A DNA stretch of 64,000 nt from Heterocephalus glaber (GCF_000247695.1 NW_004624842.1:5605899-5669898), one strand, 5' to 3'; shown: positions 51,401 through 61,890, counted from the first letter of the stretch. Notes: generated by a model not told the origin, from the letters alone. Numbers and translations: made by a program.

Positions 51401-54400
51401 GTGGTCCTCTAGTGCCTAGATTATAGGCTATATGCTGTTTCTTATGTAGTTATTTAACTGAATCTCAAATAGTCCTCTTGTTATGTAAGTATTCTCTCAG
51501 TTTCATTTTAAGGAAATCTCCAGCAAGCATCTGGACCATTCCAGTGTGAATTGGCTTTCCAGGGTTGTTCTACCTCTGCTGTTTGAGGATTTCCCTCACC
51601 ATCTTAGGCATTCTCCCTTTTTTTGTTTTTTTTGGTACCACAGATCAAACTCGGGCCTTTGGGAGGCAGGCGGTGACACCACTGAGCTAAATTTCAGGCC
51701 CTTCTCTCCCTTTCTGGTCCTGCGTGCATTTAATCAATGCCAGGTCTCCTACTTTCTGGCTTATTCCCATGTACTAAGGCATATCTTCTAGCTGTTACCA
51801 TGACAGAGGGTAGACGGGACATGCATTTTTCCAGAAAGCTGAAGGTTGTTAATCTAATACTAATTTTTGTTTTGAGACAGGGCTTTGCTGTCCCAGGCTG
51901 GTCTTTAACTCATGGCAATTGTCCTGCCTCAGTCTCACAAGTGCTGGGATTACCGGCATGTGCCATGACACCAGACTTAATTGAGGGGGAGAGGCTAAGT
52001 ATAGAATTGAGTTAAAAAAAACTTTCCTTCAAAATGTACCCCCCCTACAGTGTGTAATTTACTTGGTAGACTGGTTTTTATTTATAATCTTTTTGTGTTT
52101 TGAGTCAGGGTCTGGCTATGTAGTTCAGGGTGGCCTTGAACTTACTATGTAGCCCACGCTGGCCTTGGACTTAACAGTGATCCTCCTGCCTCAGCCTCCT
52201 CATTGGGATCATAGGTGTGTGGCACCATGCCCTACAGAGTTGTTCTTCTTTCCTTCTCCTTCTTCTTCTTCTCCTCATGGTACAGGTGATTGAGCCCAGG
52301 CCCTTGCATATGCTAGGCAAGTGTTGCTCTAAAGCCACCTACATCCCCAAGCCCTTTTTTGAGACAGGGTCTTGCTAAATTGCCCAGGCTGGGCTTGAAC
52401 TAGTAATCCTCCTGCCTTAGGCCCCCATGTAGCTGAGATTAAAGGTAAATTCCAGGCTTTCTGGAATTTATAGTTCAGAGTATGAAGTGGGTGGATCTTC
52501 TAATTTTCCTTCTCTCCCCAGGGATATTAACAATTTTTTTTAAAAGTTCTTTTCCCTGAAGGGCTGTTGTTAACTCCCTCATCTGTCCCTGTAGTTTCCA
52601 ACTTTAACAGTACAGACTTACACCTGGGGTCTGGTTACCTTTAACTGTTCATCATGCCACTAAAAAGCTACATGAAATCCCATGGATGCCCTATCCACCA
52701 CACTGTGGCTACAGGCAGTTTTCTCAAACTTGTTTGCTTATTGAACCCACTATCACATATAACCAAGCTCTTGGATCCCTGAATCCTAACTTCCAGAGAA
52801 GGGGTCGTGGAACATTTATTTGTAGAAAAAACTGAGGTTGGCATTAACTGTGAGAGAAAACTAATAGCTGGATCCACCTCTTTCCTTTTAAAAATTTCAA
52901 TTGCAAATTATTTAATACACTCAATTAATATTAAATATAATTAATATTAAGGCAATTATTAATTTTTTTCTTTTTTGAGGAAGGGTCTCTCTTTGTAGTT
53001 CAGGCTGGCCTCGATCTCAGTGATCCTCCTGCCTCAGCCTCCCAGGTGCTGGGATTACAGGCGTGTGCCACCATGCCCGGCTTATTAATATAAAATTTAA
53101 TGAAAAATATGAAGTAAATGAGGTAACGTAAAAGGAATAAAGGTAGGTAGAAAGGAGAAAAGAAAATTGTACTTTTAAGAAAAACTGCAGTTTCAGGACA
53201 CAAAAGTTACTTGCATCTTTTTTCCTTTCAAAAAACACTCAAAAAAATTTCTAAGGGTATTAAAGACACAGTAAGCCTATAAATTGGGCTCTGGGTCTGG
53301 GCTTTTTACCTGTAAATTGAGCTTTCTCTCAAGACATCCACCCTCAAGGAAGCAGCAATATTCACAGGCAGCAGATCTCAATTTCAAATACATGTAAATG
53401 ATTGCATTTTAACATATCCTGCCAGAAGAGTTACCCGACAGACAGCAGGAATATACATCCTAGATATCCAGTCTAAGAGACACCCCTAAGACTCCAAACA
53501 TATATCCAACTCCGAATCATAAGGGGCTGTTCTCTTTTTTTTTTTTTTGGTACCAGGGATCGAAGTCGGGTCCTTGCGCTTGCACAGCAGGTGGCAAAAC
53601 CACTGAGCTAAATCCCCGGTCCTTTAGTTTTTATTTTTTTGAGATAGGGTCTTGCTATATAGTTTAGGTTGGCTTCAAAGTTGCGGGGACCCTCCTGCCT
53701 CAGCCTCCTGAGTGCTGAGATTACATGCATGTGGAACCATGCTCAGATGTTTTGTGTACTTTTAAACTGCTAATAAACCCTTTCTGTGACTCTTAATGAC
53801 AAGTCCTGAAAATTCTTTTTCTGTTACTGATGTCAGTAAACCTGTAATTTAACTTCATGGGTAGGGTGGAAACCTCCTTGGAGGATCAGGTAACAGTAAA
53901 CACCCATAAACCTCAGATCAAAACAGAACACAAGGCTGGAGATGCAGCTCAGTGGTAGAGTGCTTGTGCAGCATGTATATGGGCCTGCTTTCAATCCCCA
54001 GTACCATAAAATAAATAAAATAAAAAAGAAAGCAACCAGCAACCCCAAATCCCTAAGAGGTAAGCAGTGGTGTGAGCCACAGCAATGTGTAAATGATGCT
54101 AGCTACACTGGTACTCCTGTCTTAAGAAGGGCCAATAAAAGCAACTAATAAAATGTGTGAGATGGGCTTAGGATTTAGCTCAGTGGTTCCAGCGCCTGCC
54201 TCACAAGTGCAAGGTCCTGAGTTTGATACCGGATACAAAAAAAAAAAGTGAGAGCTCTAACTCTGCCCACTCCCCCGCAACTCAGATGAAACCATTCTTC
54301 TCTCGCTTTTTCTTTATAGTTTTTGTACTTATTTAGATGAATCACAAATTTCCAGATGCTTGTAAACCAAAAAACCCCACCAAATTCCTGATTTGAGTCA

Positions 54401-57400
54401 CTTGGTGAATTTAATCATTTGTTACGCCCAAGAATACTGCACAATGAAGGAGAATGCTACTCAAAGTTATTGGTCCAAGAGAGAAAACTTATGCCAGAAT
54501 GCAAAACAACTATGTCTTTGGGGACACTGCATAGTTAGGGTGATACTTTGTAGTAAGACTTCCTTAATGAAAGTGCCCAATACATCCTGGTGCAAGTCTC
54601 TCATCGCAGAAAAGTGACAGCTTTCCGAGTAGTTTTAGTCCACATTTTAGGGAGCATGCTTGCTCAAGATATGAATTATGTGTTTTCTTACACTAAAATA
54701 ATGTGTATAAGAGAAATAAACATTTTATATGTATAGATCATAACATTAAAAGATATTATTTAAATGAGATAGGTAGACGTGATAAAAGAAAACACTGAGT
54801 TGGGCCTATTAATCCCAATATTCTGGGAGGCTAAACTGAGACAGGATCAGAAGTGAGCCCAGTTTGGGCAATTCAATGCCCAAAATTAAGTCTCAAAATT
54901 AAAAATTATAAAGGGCTGGGAATGTAACTTAATATGAAGAACTTACATTGAATCCTCAGCACAAAAAAAAAACACAATAAAGTAAGGAAACACTGGAATC
55001 TATGAAATGATAAGCCTATAGTGACAATATACTTTATCACCCAAATTGTCATTTTTGAGTGATGATAGCAATAATTATGATAGGATACAGATATAAATTA
55101 GGATTGTCCCAGGAAAAAATAAACATGGTCACCCTAGGATCCCCTAGGGTGAGAGGGATGAGGAGTGGTAATGAACAGTACTGTTTATATGACCCCAGCA
55201 AGATCTGTAATCCTGAGTAGAGAACAGCTGGTTTGCAATGATAGCTAGCCCTGCACTCTACCATCCACCTGCACACATGCAAACTCACTGGTGGGAGGAT
55301 GCGGCTTGGATGCAGAACTTTAATAACAGGTCCAAGTTGTTACAGGGAATATTTGTAAGTGGTCAGATGGTGAGGGAGACCCATTTCTGAAGTTTTTAAT
55401 CAAAGGAATCACACCACAATTGTTAACTATTGCCATGATGCTGCGAAAGACACCCACAGAATGGTGCTACTCAGTAGCTGGCACAAAAGCCATGACTGTG
55501 AGAGGGATGGGAGTGGGATTCCTCAGCCACTCGGGCATAGGACACATGGTAATAATTCTGGCTTTGCTTCCACTTTTTTCTTGCAGTCTTTTTGAGACTA
55601 ACAGCCGTCCTCTGTGGAACATGCTAGGTCTGTCATAAGAAATTCATTCTCCTTGATGAACATCTGAGAACTTTAAAAAGTGGGTGGGTGGGTAAAATGT
55701 GATCATAGATGGCTTGTCATTCAGCTGTGCCTTTGGATGGGGCATCTTTTCATTACTGGGTGAAAGTGATGGAACCGCTGGGTGGTGGCGAGGAGATAAG
55801 TGTGGCTTCCTGGATGTAGCACTGAGAGAAGAGGTACTCTTGTCTCTGCTGCTTTGGGCTGGGGAAAGGTAAGATGGGGCAACCCAGCTCAGTATAGTCA
55901 AACTTTCTGTAGGAAGCCAGTAGGGAGTGTTGACAGTAGTATTTTCTTAAATGGGGAGTTGAGGGAAAAGAGGCAAAATGAGGCAAACACTTTCAGGGCT
56001 ACTGTAAAGAATAAAAGTGATGATACCCAAGTACCTAGCTGTGATATTATGACATACTTATTTCGGTATTTTGTCCTCAGTTCCTGGCTCATCATTCCTC
56101 TGCAATAGGCCATAGAAACTTGAATTTCTCTTTGGTAAAGTGGGTCATACAATTTCTAATCCCCTACTCCCTTTCTGTCTTGGAACTGGCTACAAAGAAA
56201 TTCTTTGTATTTTGTTTTTTTTGTTACCAGGGATCGAACTACAAAGAAATTCTCTAATCTATATCTACATGAAAATGGGTCCTAAAACCTCTTTATTCCA
56301 GGGAGGTCCTACCCCATACTCTGGAGGAAGGAATGTTGCAGAGAAGCCAAGAATACTGAAGCAGACAGGCCTTGCTGAGTTTCCCTGTCCAGTATGTTGG
56401 TATTAGATGAGCAATGAAGTCTTCATAAAACTCTAAATGACAGGGTTTGGAGTTTCTCAGTTAGCTGAACATTATGTAGAGGTTCCTGGAGGGTGGCAGG
56501 TACAAAAAAGGCATGGAAGCTCTGTTCCCCAACCCCACACTTTGCCCAGTGTATCATTTCATCTGTAGCTTTTGTAATATCTTTTATAATAAAGTGATAA
56601 ATGTAATTTCCTTTGAGGTTTTATTTGTTTATTATTTATTTTTTGTATTTGGGATTGAACTCAGGGCCTTCACACAGAGCTGTATTTCTAGGCCATATTA
56701 TTGTTTTTTCTCAGTACCGGGGATCGAACTAGTACCAGGGATCGAACTCAGGAGCTTGCACTTTTGAGACAAGCACAGAGCTACTGAGCTAAATCCGGGC
56801 CCTCCAGTCCTTATTGAGACAGGGTCTCATTAAGGCTAGGCTCAAACTTACAATCCTCCTGACTTAGTCCCTCAGAGTGTTGGCATTACAGGTGTGAGGC
56901 ACCATTCCTGTCATATCCCTGATTTCTGTGAGCCACTCAAACAAATTAACTGAACCTGAACAGGGGGCTGTGGGAACCCTGATTTATAACCAACAGGTCA
57001 AAAGAATGAATTAAGACAACCTGAAGTTTACAACTGTCATCTACAGGGGGTTGTCTCGAAAAGGCAGCCTTGGGGACAGATTCACTAGACTTGGGATCTG
57101 ATAATACCTCCAGGTAGACAGTATTATAACAATTGGAATAGAGAATACCCATATGTTATCTATTATTGCAGTATTGCTTGCTTACTGGTGGAGAGAAATT
57201 CTCACAGCTTTTAACGTCACAGAAATCTTGTGTTAATTCCTGTGTGAAAGCAGAGAAGGCAAAACAGACACTATTTTCTTGACAGGTAATACATTCAATC
57301 AGGCTGACTTTATTTTTTTGTGGAACTGGGGATTAAACTCAGGGCCTTTGGACTCAACTACACCCCGAGCCCCCTCCCCCACCTTTTTGGTACCGGGGAT

Positions 57401-60391
57401 CGAACTAAGGTCCTTGCACTTGCAGGGCAGGCGGTGGAACCACTGAGCTAAATTCTCAGCCCCTTCCCCAGCCCTTTTTTGAGACAGGGTCTCACTGAGT
57501 TGCCCAGGCTGGGCTCAAACTTGTGATCTTCTTGCCTTACAATGACCAGCGTGCACCACACCTGGCCTCAATCAGGCTTTCACAAACAAGCACTCTTTGA
57601 TCATTATGCAGTGTGTGTATGTGTGTAAAGCGAGAAGGGGGGGGGGAGGGAGACGGGGGGAGAGAGAGAAAAAGACAAATTCACAAGTATATCAATTCTC
57701 CATGAGGAAGAATGAACATTTCTTAAATATGTCAGGTACCAAGGATTCCACATATTTCTTCTTTTACTCTGAAATCACCCATGTCTCCCCAACTCCACAA
57801 TCTATCACCACTGTTTTTTAAAGTCAAATAGATTTGCCACATTAGGTGGGGTCCAAAGGCTGGTGTTTGCTGTGGGTTTCCTTTAGACTCCGCCCTTACC
57901 ACTACTTAGAGAATCTGCACTCCCGGGGCTGTGTTGCCTGGAGACCAACTCAGTCCCTGTTTTCCTCATCTCTGTATTTTCATTAAATCGTCTTTTCCAG
58001 TAGTTCAGTTCTTCCCGATCAGATTCCTGACAGCGCCTGAGAACTGCCATAGAGCGCCTGGTTTTCTCCACCATTTCCATTATGCAGTTCAGGGCCTGAG
58101 CCAGAGAAAAAGTCAGAGATGAGCTGAGGAAATTCAAATAATGAATAATGAAAATCAAAGACATGTAAACACAGTATTGGGCTGGGGATTTAGCTCAGTG
58201 GTTCCAGCACCTGTCCCGAAAGCGCAAGGACCCGAGTTCGATCCCCAGTACCAAAAAACAAAACAAAACAAAACAGGGCCGGGATTTAGCTCAGTGGTTT
58301 CACCCCCTGCTGCGCAAGCGCAAGGACCGATCCCTGGTACCAAAACCAAACAAACAAACAAACAAAAAACCAAAAAAACCCACACAGTATTTAAAAAAAA
58401 ATGAAGGTTTAGATACTTTACAGGTTTAGGAATACCAAGTTTACATTTGAAAGCCTTTCTTGTACTTTCTTATTAAATACAACTGACTCATCCCTCAGTA
58501 TCCAGGGGCTTTGGCTCCAGGACCCCCAGGGGATATAGCAAGTCATGGGTGCTCAAATCCTTTATATAAAATAGTGCAGGTTTGCACTCTGTGCACAGTC
58601 TCCTATGTACTACAAATCACCTGTAAATTAGTTATAATATCTAATATGTAAATAGTTACACTGTATTGTTTAGGAAATAATGACAGGAGAAAGTCTGGAC
58701 ATGTTTGGTACAGATGCATTTTTTTTAGATCAAACATTTTCTTCACTTTAAAAATATTTTTTGGGCTGGGGATTTAGCTCAGTGGCACTGCACCTGCCTT
58801 CCAAGTGCAAGGACCTGAGTTCAATCCCCGGTACCAAAAAATAATAATAATAAATAAAATTTGTTGTTGTTGTTGAGACAGGGTCTTGCTTTAGCTCAGG
58901 GTGGCTTTGACTCACTATGTGGCCCAGGCTGGCCTCGAACTCCTGCCTCAGCTTCAAGTGCAGGGATAACAGGTGTACACCACCGTGCCCAGCTTTCCTT
59001 TTAAAAAATTTTATGGTACTGAGAATTAAACCCAGGGCCTAGAGCATACCAAGCAAGTACTCTACCACTGAGTTACATCCCCATCCCTGTCCAAAAATTT
59101 TCTATCCATGGTTGGTTGCATCCCCAGTGGTATAATTTGTGGAAGTGAAATCTGGGGATACACAGGATCAATTTTATACATATACTCACATTTGCACATA
59201 CACTTAATTTACTTACAGTCACATGTTCATTAACAACAAGGGTACATTCTGAGAAATACATCATTGGACATTTTTATTGTTGTGTGAACATCATAGTGTG
59301 TATTTATACTAAGCCAGCTTTGACTTCACTGGGAGATACAATATAATCTTATGGGATCTAGATCATAAATGTGGCATGTCATTTACTGAAAATATACACA
59401 TGACTTTCTTTTTTTTTTTTTTTTGTACCAGATTCCTTAAGGGTGAAGCAGCCATATAGTTTCATTATAATATGGTCCATTAAAGGCTATTCTTTTGTTT
59501 GGTTTTTTTTGGTACTGGGGATTGAACTTGGGACCTTGCGCTTGTGAGGCAGGCGCCGGAACCACTGAGCTAAATCCCCGGTCCCATTAAAGGCTAATCT
59601 TAAAACCATAGTAAATCTCTACCTAAATAGATTGATAAACCTAGAGATTTTTATAATAATTTCTGCAGAGAAAAAGGACCAGGAACAATGATCACTCAAG
59701 AAGGAAAAGCTACAACATGCAAATTTTAAGTAGGCACACATCGTTTCTTTCTTCTTTAGTGAGACTGGAACTCTCTCTTCCAATGGGAAAAAGAACTTGA
59801 GCATACATTCTATACCAGCGTACTAATCGTGTTTGTATTTGAAGAAGTTTCAGTTAATACTTTTTACAGTGTACTAATTCTTGTTTTTATTTGGAGGAGC
59901 TCCATTATAACACTCTCTATATGCTAGGCCCTATGATAAGCACCTTATATATTATTGCAACCCTCCTGTGAATTCAAATAATGTTGTATTTAAAATATAT
60001 ATAAATAAATAAAGGCTAAAAGAAGTGACATAATTTACCCAGCTAGCAAAGACAAGTAGCAAACCTTCGAACTGAACTCATAATCCTTTGCTTTAATCAT
60101 TTACTACATGACTACTTAATTTATGATCTGGCAAAATCATGCTAGCACCAAGATTTGTAAGTAACTGTAGCTTTCTAGTCGAGGGAGTAGCAGATAGACC
60201 AACTTTTATTAAAAGCAAAGAATGTTATATTCACTTCAAACATGCATGTATTAAGAATTAAAAGTAATAAATAGTTGCGGAAATTAAACATGCTAAGATT
60301 CTTACATGGTCAAGATGTTTCCATTCATCAGCCCATTCCCTCTCTGTCAAACGATGGTCTACCAATTCATCCTGATAGCCTCCATTTAGAC
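36251..60391 (-). CDS. CBFA2T2: CBFA2T2 (MTGR1) corepressor, C-terminal part
   Basis: Five minus-strand exons (60391-60306, 58095-57900, 45958-45890, 42839-42649, 36550-36251) splice in frame into 279 residues, nearly half of a ~600-aa ETO-family protein. In order: [18 protein letters not shown] and the NHR2 helix ([24 protein letters not shown]) used for tetramerisation; a serine-rich linker; NHR3 ([19 protein letters not shown]); and a C-terminal MYND zinc finger with the expected Cys/His ligands ([16 protein letters not shown]...[18 protein letters not shown]), ending [10 protein letters not shown]. The protein acts in the nucleus as a scaffold linking DNA-bound factors to NCoR/SMRT and histone deacetylases, and works with PRDM14 in germline and pluripotent cells. 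NHR1 and the earlier exons lie past the window's right end. It converges on NECAB3. Confidence 0.97.
37010..37093 (-). mobile_element. ID-like SINE
   Basis: T tract, GGTACCAGGGATTGAACTC, CACTGAGCTAAATCCC; flanked by TAATATCTAATCTTT-like copies. Confidence 0.85.
37855..37990 (-). repeat. MIR SINE fragment
   Basis: GTACAGATGGGAAAACTGAGG...GGGACCTGAAACTCC, reverse MIR layout. Confidence 0.55.
38103..38192 (+). mobile_element. ID-like SINE with target duplication
   Basis: AATAAAATGGAGATGT on both sides of a plus-strand ID whose 5' segment GGGGATTTAGC is partly duplicated. Confidence 0.85.
38443..38635 (+). mobile_element. B1+ID composite SINE
   Basis: CTAGGCACAGTAGTGCACAC...CTTATCTC then GGGGCTGGGGATATAGC and an A-rich end. 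Confidence 0.65.
38690..38721. repeat. (ATT)n microsatellite
   Basis: Ten ATT units forming the tail of a minus-strand ID SINE (38722-38795). Confidence 0.95.
38722..39210. mobile_element. three ID SINEs
   Basis: Minus copies at 38722-38795 and 39013-39098; a shortened plus copy at 39150-39210. Confidence 0.8.
39316..40300 (+). mobile_element. B1-dense stretch
   Basis: B1 bodies at 39316-39440, 39592-39735, 39792-39935 and 40148-40300, the last three with the internal duplication; ID at 39960-40037. All in the plus orientation, i.e. antisense to CBFA2T2. Confidence 0.83.
40644..40726 (-). mobile_element. ID-like SINE with target duplication
   Basis: CAGCATTGCCTTGTTTT repeated on both sides. 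Confidence 0.87.
41404..41478. repeat. (CA)n microsatellite, 75 bp
   Basis: Uninterrupted CA run in the tail of an older ID-like SINE (41335-41400). Confidence 0.97.
41590..42350. mobile_element. SINE cluster
   Basis: B1 remnant plus ID to 41740 (+), B1 41985-42120 (-), B1 42155-42275 (+), ID 42281-42350 (+). Confidence 0.75.
42423..42461. repeat. (AT)n/(GTAT)n microsatellite
   Basis: About 13 AT units then three GTAT units. Confidence 0.95.
42649..42839 (-). CDS. CBFA2T2: CBFA2T2 exon (NHR3 second half)
   Basis: Acceptor TTCTTCTAG, 191 nt, encodes [20 protein letters not shown] to NEQEESTE. The donor is GAG|GTCAGA, a weak match to consensus; reading past it adds 13 residues and a stop at 42607. 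Confidence 0.94.
43941..44035 (+). mobile_element. ID SINE ending in a (GT)12 microsatellite
   Basis: CCAGGGATTTAGCTCACTGG...GAGTTCAATCCC then GGTATGG and GT repeats at 44012-44035 in place of the usual A tail. Confidence 0.8.
44926..45330 (+). mobile_element. B1, B1, ID run
   Basis: Two B1s with the internal duplication and an ID with GAGTTCAATCCC B box, in tandem. Confidence 0.82.
45890..45958 (-). CDS. CBFA2T2: CBFA2T2 exon (69 nt)
   Basis: Acceptor TCTGCTGCAG, donor ACAG|GTATGT. Encodes [20 protein letters not shown] then KKT; opens the NHR3 helix. Confidence 0.95.
46160..47345. mobile_element. ID/B1 SINE cluster
   Basis: IDs at 46160-46235 (-), 46302-46380 (-, old), 46537-46603 (-), 46739-46825 (+), 46944-47022 (+), 47253-47345 (-); B1 at 46610-46712 (-). 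Confidence 0.8.
47727..48440. mobile_element. B1 and ID SINE cluster
   Basis: B1 47727-47880 (+), B1+ID composite 48033-48250 (+), old ID 48260-48343 (-), old B1 48343-48440 (-). Confidence 0.78.
48798..48968. mobile_element. B1 fragments
   Basis: A 3' B1 fragment (48798-48850, +) and a reverse B1 (48862-48968). Confidence 0.65.
49204..49350 (+). mobile_element. hAT-Charlie-type DNA transposon relic
   Basis: TGGTTCTCAACTTTAAG start, AATTAAATCAGAATTCC and GGTGGGCC blocks match the MER20/MER58-like layout as I recall it. Non-coding. Confidence 0.5.
49478..50480. mobile_element. SINE cluster
   Basis: IDs 49478-49558 (-), 49589-49680 (+), 50005-50080 (-), 50119-50198 (-), 50393-50480 (-); B1s 49758-49865 (+), 50255-50370 (-). 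Confidence 0.78.
50607..50800 (+). mobile_element. B1+ID composite SINE
   Basis: B1 without the 29-bp duplication, A-rich linker, then GGGTCCTGGGATGTATCTCAG...CCCCAGTAC. Confidence 0.72.
51030..52455 (-). mobile_element. run of minus-strand SINEs
   Basis: ID/B1 pairs at 51033-51205, 51300-51430 and 52270-52455 (reverse of the B1+ID order); ID 51624-51700; B1s 51870-51975 and 52092-52235. Confidence 0.72.
52970..53082 (-). mobile_element. B1 SINE
   Basis: TTTTGAGGAAGGGTCTCTC...GGCTGGCCTCGATCTC...CACCATGCCCGGC, without the internal duplication. Confidence 0.82.
53536..54245. mobile_element. ID and B1 SINEs
   Basis: ID 53536-53624 (-), B1 53637-53745 (-), older ID 53933-54010 (+), young ID 54160-54245 (+). 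Confidence 0.8.
54790..54975 (+). mobile_element. degraded B1+ID composite
   Basis: GTTGGGCCTATTAATCCC...CAATTCA...AAGGGCTGGGAATGTAAC...AATCCTCAGCAC plus A run. Confidence 0.6.
55010..55140. repeat. unassigned mammalian repeat fragment
   Basis: TGACAATATACTTTATCACC...TAGGATTGTCCCAGG...CATGGTCACCCTAGG is familiar as a dispersed mammalian repeat; I cannot name the family safely. Confidence 0.35.
56280..57215 (+). mobile_element. old solo LTR of an endogenous retrovirus, split by SINEs
   Basis: Two parts (about 56280-56612 and 56925-57215) resemble one ancient ERVL/MER21-like LTR by memory: GTTCCTGGAGGGTGGCAGG, AATAAA at 56588-56593, then GTGAGCCACTC...AAATTAACTGAACC and CCTCCAGGTAGACAGT. No retroviral gene is present. 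Family assignment is uncertain. Confidence 0.55.
56616..56912 (-). mobile_element. ID, ID, B1 inserted in the LTR
   Basis: Reverse IDs at 56616-56695 and 56714-56805 and a reverse B1 at 56812-56912 separate the LTR halves. Confidence 0.72.
57310..57565 (-). mobile_element. ID, ID, B1 run
   Basis: Reverse IDs at 57310-57370 and 57388-57465, B1 57474-57565. Confidence 0.75.
57900..58095 (-). CDS. CBFA2T2: CBFA2T2 exon (NHR2 core)
   Basis: Acceptor CTGGCTCAG, donor AGTG|GTAAGG. Encodes [20 protein letters not shown] to SADSLSS, the tetramerisation helix and a linker. Confidence 0.96.
58182..58345 (+). mobile_element. two ID SINEs in tandem
   Basis: 58182-58260 and 58276-58345, separated by (AAAAC)n tail sequence; the second is internally shortened. 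Confidence 0.85.
58480..59165 (+). mobile_element. MER2/Tigger-type DNA transposon relic split by SINEs
   Basis: Left part 58480-58750 (CCCTCAGTATCCAGGGGC...TACACTGTATTGTTTAGG), right part about 59090-59165 (CTATCCATGGTTGGTTGCATCC). An ID (58762-58840, +), B1 (58865-58995, -) and old ID (59010-59085, -) lie between. Confidence 0.65.
59505..59585 (-). mobile_element. ID SINE with target duplication
   Basis: CCATTAAAGGCTA on both sides; little-diverged reverse ID. Confidence 0.87.
59925..60110 (+). repeat. MIR-like SINE fragment
   Basis: TATGCTAGGCCCTATGATAAGCACC...AATTTACCCAGCTAGCAA...CTTCGAACTGAACTC. Confidence 0.5.
60306..60391 (-). CDS. CBFA2T2: CBFA2T2 exon leading into NHR2
   Basis: Acceptor TTTCTAATAG, donor CAT|GTAAGA. 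28 codons [20 protein letters not shown] to KHLDH; the first glycine codon is split with the exon beyond the window. Confidence 0.95.
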
Positions 60392-60555
60392 CTATTAGAA
60401 ATTGGAGATTAAATTTGAACACATAGTAAGAGAATGCTTCACAATGGAATGTGGGACCACAAAATGTCATAACCAAGTAAGGATATGTATTCAGATTATA
60501 CAAAATGTGATCAAAATACATGGTGAATGTTTAAATTAAATTTAGTATTGTCAGA

Positions 60556-61140
60556 GACATTACCATTACCACCCTCAAAATGTTCTCCCTTCCAACACAC
60601 TTATCCCACTGTTCTTGCCTCTTTGTGAAACAGTTATGGAAGTTCTCTTTCATAATAAAAAATACAGTATGATCAAAATTGCAATGAATCACCAAGGCAT
60701 AGCGGCAAAACTTGGGAGGCTGAGGCAGAAGGACTGCAGTGAGTTTGAGCCCAGGCTGAACTACAAAGAAAGAATCTGTCTCAAAAAGTTAAAAAACAAA
60801 CAAAAAAACCTCCACAACCACAAAAACATCTACAAAACAATGACTGCTGTTGCTGAGAGATATCCAATAGAAAAGCAGGCTTATATAAACAGTACAATGT
60901 GTCATCATCCACCTTATTCACCAAATGTGGCAATGTACAACTTCCGGCTTTTCCTCAAAGCCAAACTGACCATGAAAGATAAATGTTTTCAATCAATTCA
61001 ATATACCAAGGGAGCCACAACAGTGCAACTGAAAACATGAATGAAAAAAAAAGACTTCCAGAACTGCTTCACAAAGTGGCAAGAAGAACGGGATAAGTGT
61101 ATTTGATGCTAGGGAGAGTACTTTGATGGGGGATTAATGG
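60556..61140. mobile_element. mariner-type transposase relics, inverted pair
   Basis: A plus-strand pseudo-coding piece includes HHPPYSPNVAMYNFRLFLKA and, past a stop, FQNCFTKWQEERDKCI. A minus-strand copy of the same C-terminal region spans 60645-60556. Stops and the SPN/YNF changes at the catalytic Asp show it is dead. A B1 fragment (60710-60790) lies between. Confidence 0.65.
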
Positions 61141-61204
61141 CAACATGCCTTATTATAATAAATCTCACCACATTCTTTGACCACATTGTGTACAGCATTC
61201 CAAC

Positions 61205-61560
61205 GAATCAAATGTGAAAGATAAATAGCCCAAAAGAGAAACAGGCAATAGAAATAAACAGGTTATGTCTGAGATAAGAAAAGTTCACATAGTCCATAAA
61301 CATGAAAAACTCCCTCCAAATTGGATAGCATTTAACATCCAACATCCTAGAAAAAATTAAAATGTCAGGTAATTCTAAGTGTTGGCAAAGATGTACAATA
61401 TAAATGCTTCACCACCAACACTGTGATATAAATTGAAAATATCTGATGTATTGCCAGTATTTGACACATACCAAAATTTCTAGAAATGCAATGACTCTGT
61501 GAATAAAGGGTATACTCAATCAAGCACTGACCAGGATTCTGAGAAACTCTAATTACATTT
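61205..61560 (+). mobile_element. old LINE-1 3'-end fragment
   Basis: ACATGAAAAACTCCC...AAAATTAAAATGTCAGG...TAAGTGTTGGCAAAGATGT follows the L1 ORF2 tail/3'UTR order, heavily decayed. Confidence 0.5.
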
Positions 61561-61721
61561 AGCAACACTGCTCATGGTCTTTGAATCATAACATCCCTGT
61601 TATGAGTCTGACTTTACATGTATTGTATTCACATTGATTCTGTATCAATCAGTGAAATAATCTGCTTCTTTTACAACACTAACATACTGTTTATTGTATT
61701 ACTGCAAGATATTTACTTTTT

Positions 61722-61890
61722 TGTGGTGCCAAGGATTGAACCCAGGGTTTCTAGCATGTTAGGCAAGTGTCCTATCATTGAGCTATACTCCGCAGTTCAG
61801 TATTTTCTTTTTTTGTGTTATCAGGGATTAAAATCAGGACCTTGTGCTTGTCAGGCAGGCGGGGCACCACTCAGCTACATTTCCGGCCCC
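61722..61890 (-). mobile_element. two ID SINEs
   Basis: An older copy at 61722-61790 and a younger one at 61805-61890, both reverse. Confidence 0.75.

Larger units (their letters stand above)
45959..57899 (-). other. CBFA2T2: CBFA2T2 long intron
   Basis: 11.9 kb, AT-rich and full of SINEs of different ages; hAT-type relic at 49204-49350, an old LTR at 56280-57215. No extra exon recognised. 52460-52960, 53090-53530 and 55140-56200 are mainly unique sequence. Confidence 0.7.
58096..60305 (-). other. CBFA2T2: CBFA2T2 intron between the NHR2 exons
   Basis: 2.2 kb; two IDs, a MER2-like relic with nested SINEs, one ID and a MIR-like piece. 59600-59920 is AT-rich unique sequence. Confidence 0.75.

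Noticed and set aside
58182..58260. tRNA-like sequences with A and B boxes (this and many others)
   Set aside because: They lack a closed acceptor stem, carry A tails and target duplications, and are SINEs, not tRNA genes.
60615..61040. 141-codon ORF as a host gene
   Set aside because: It is a decayed mariner transposase piece fused by chance to B1 sequence, with stops beyond and the catalytic Asp lost.
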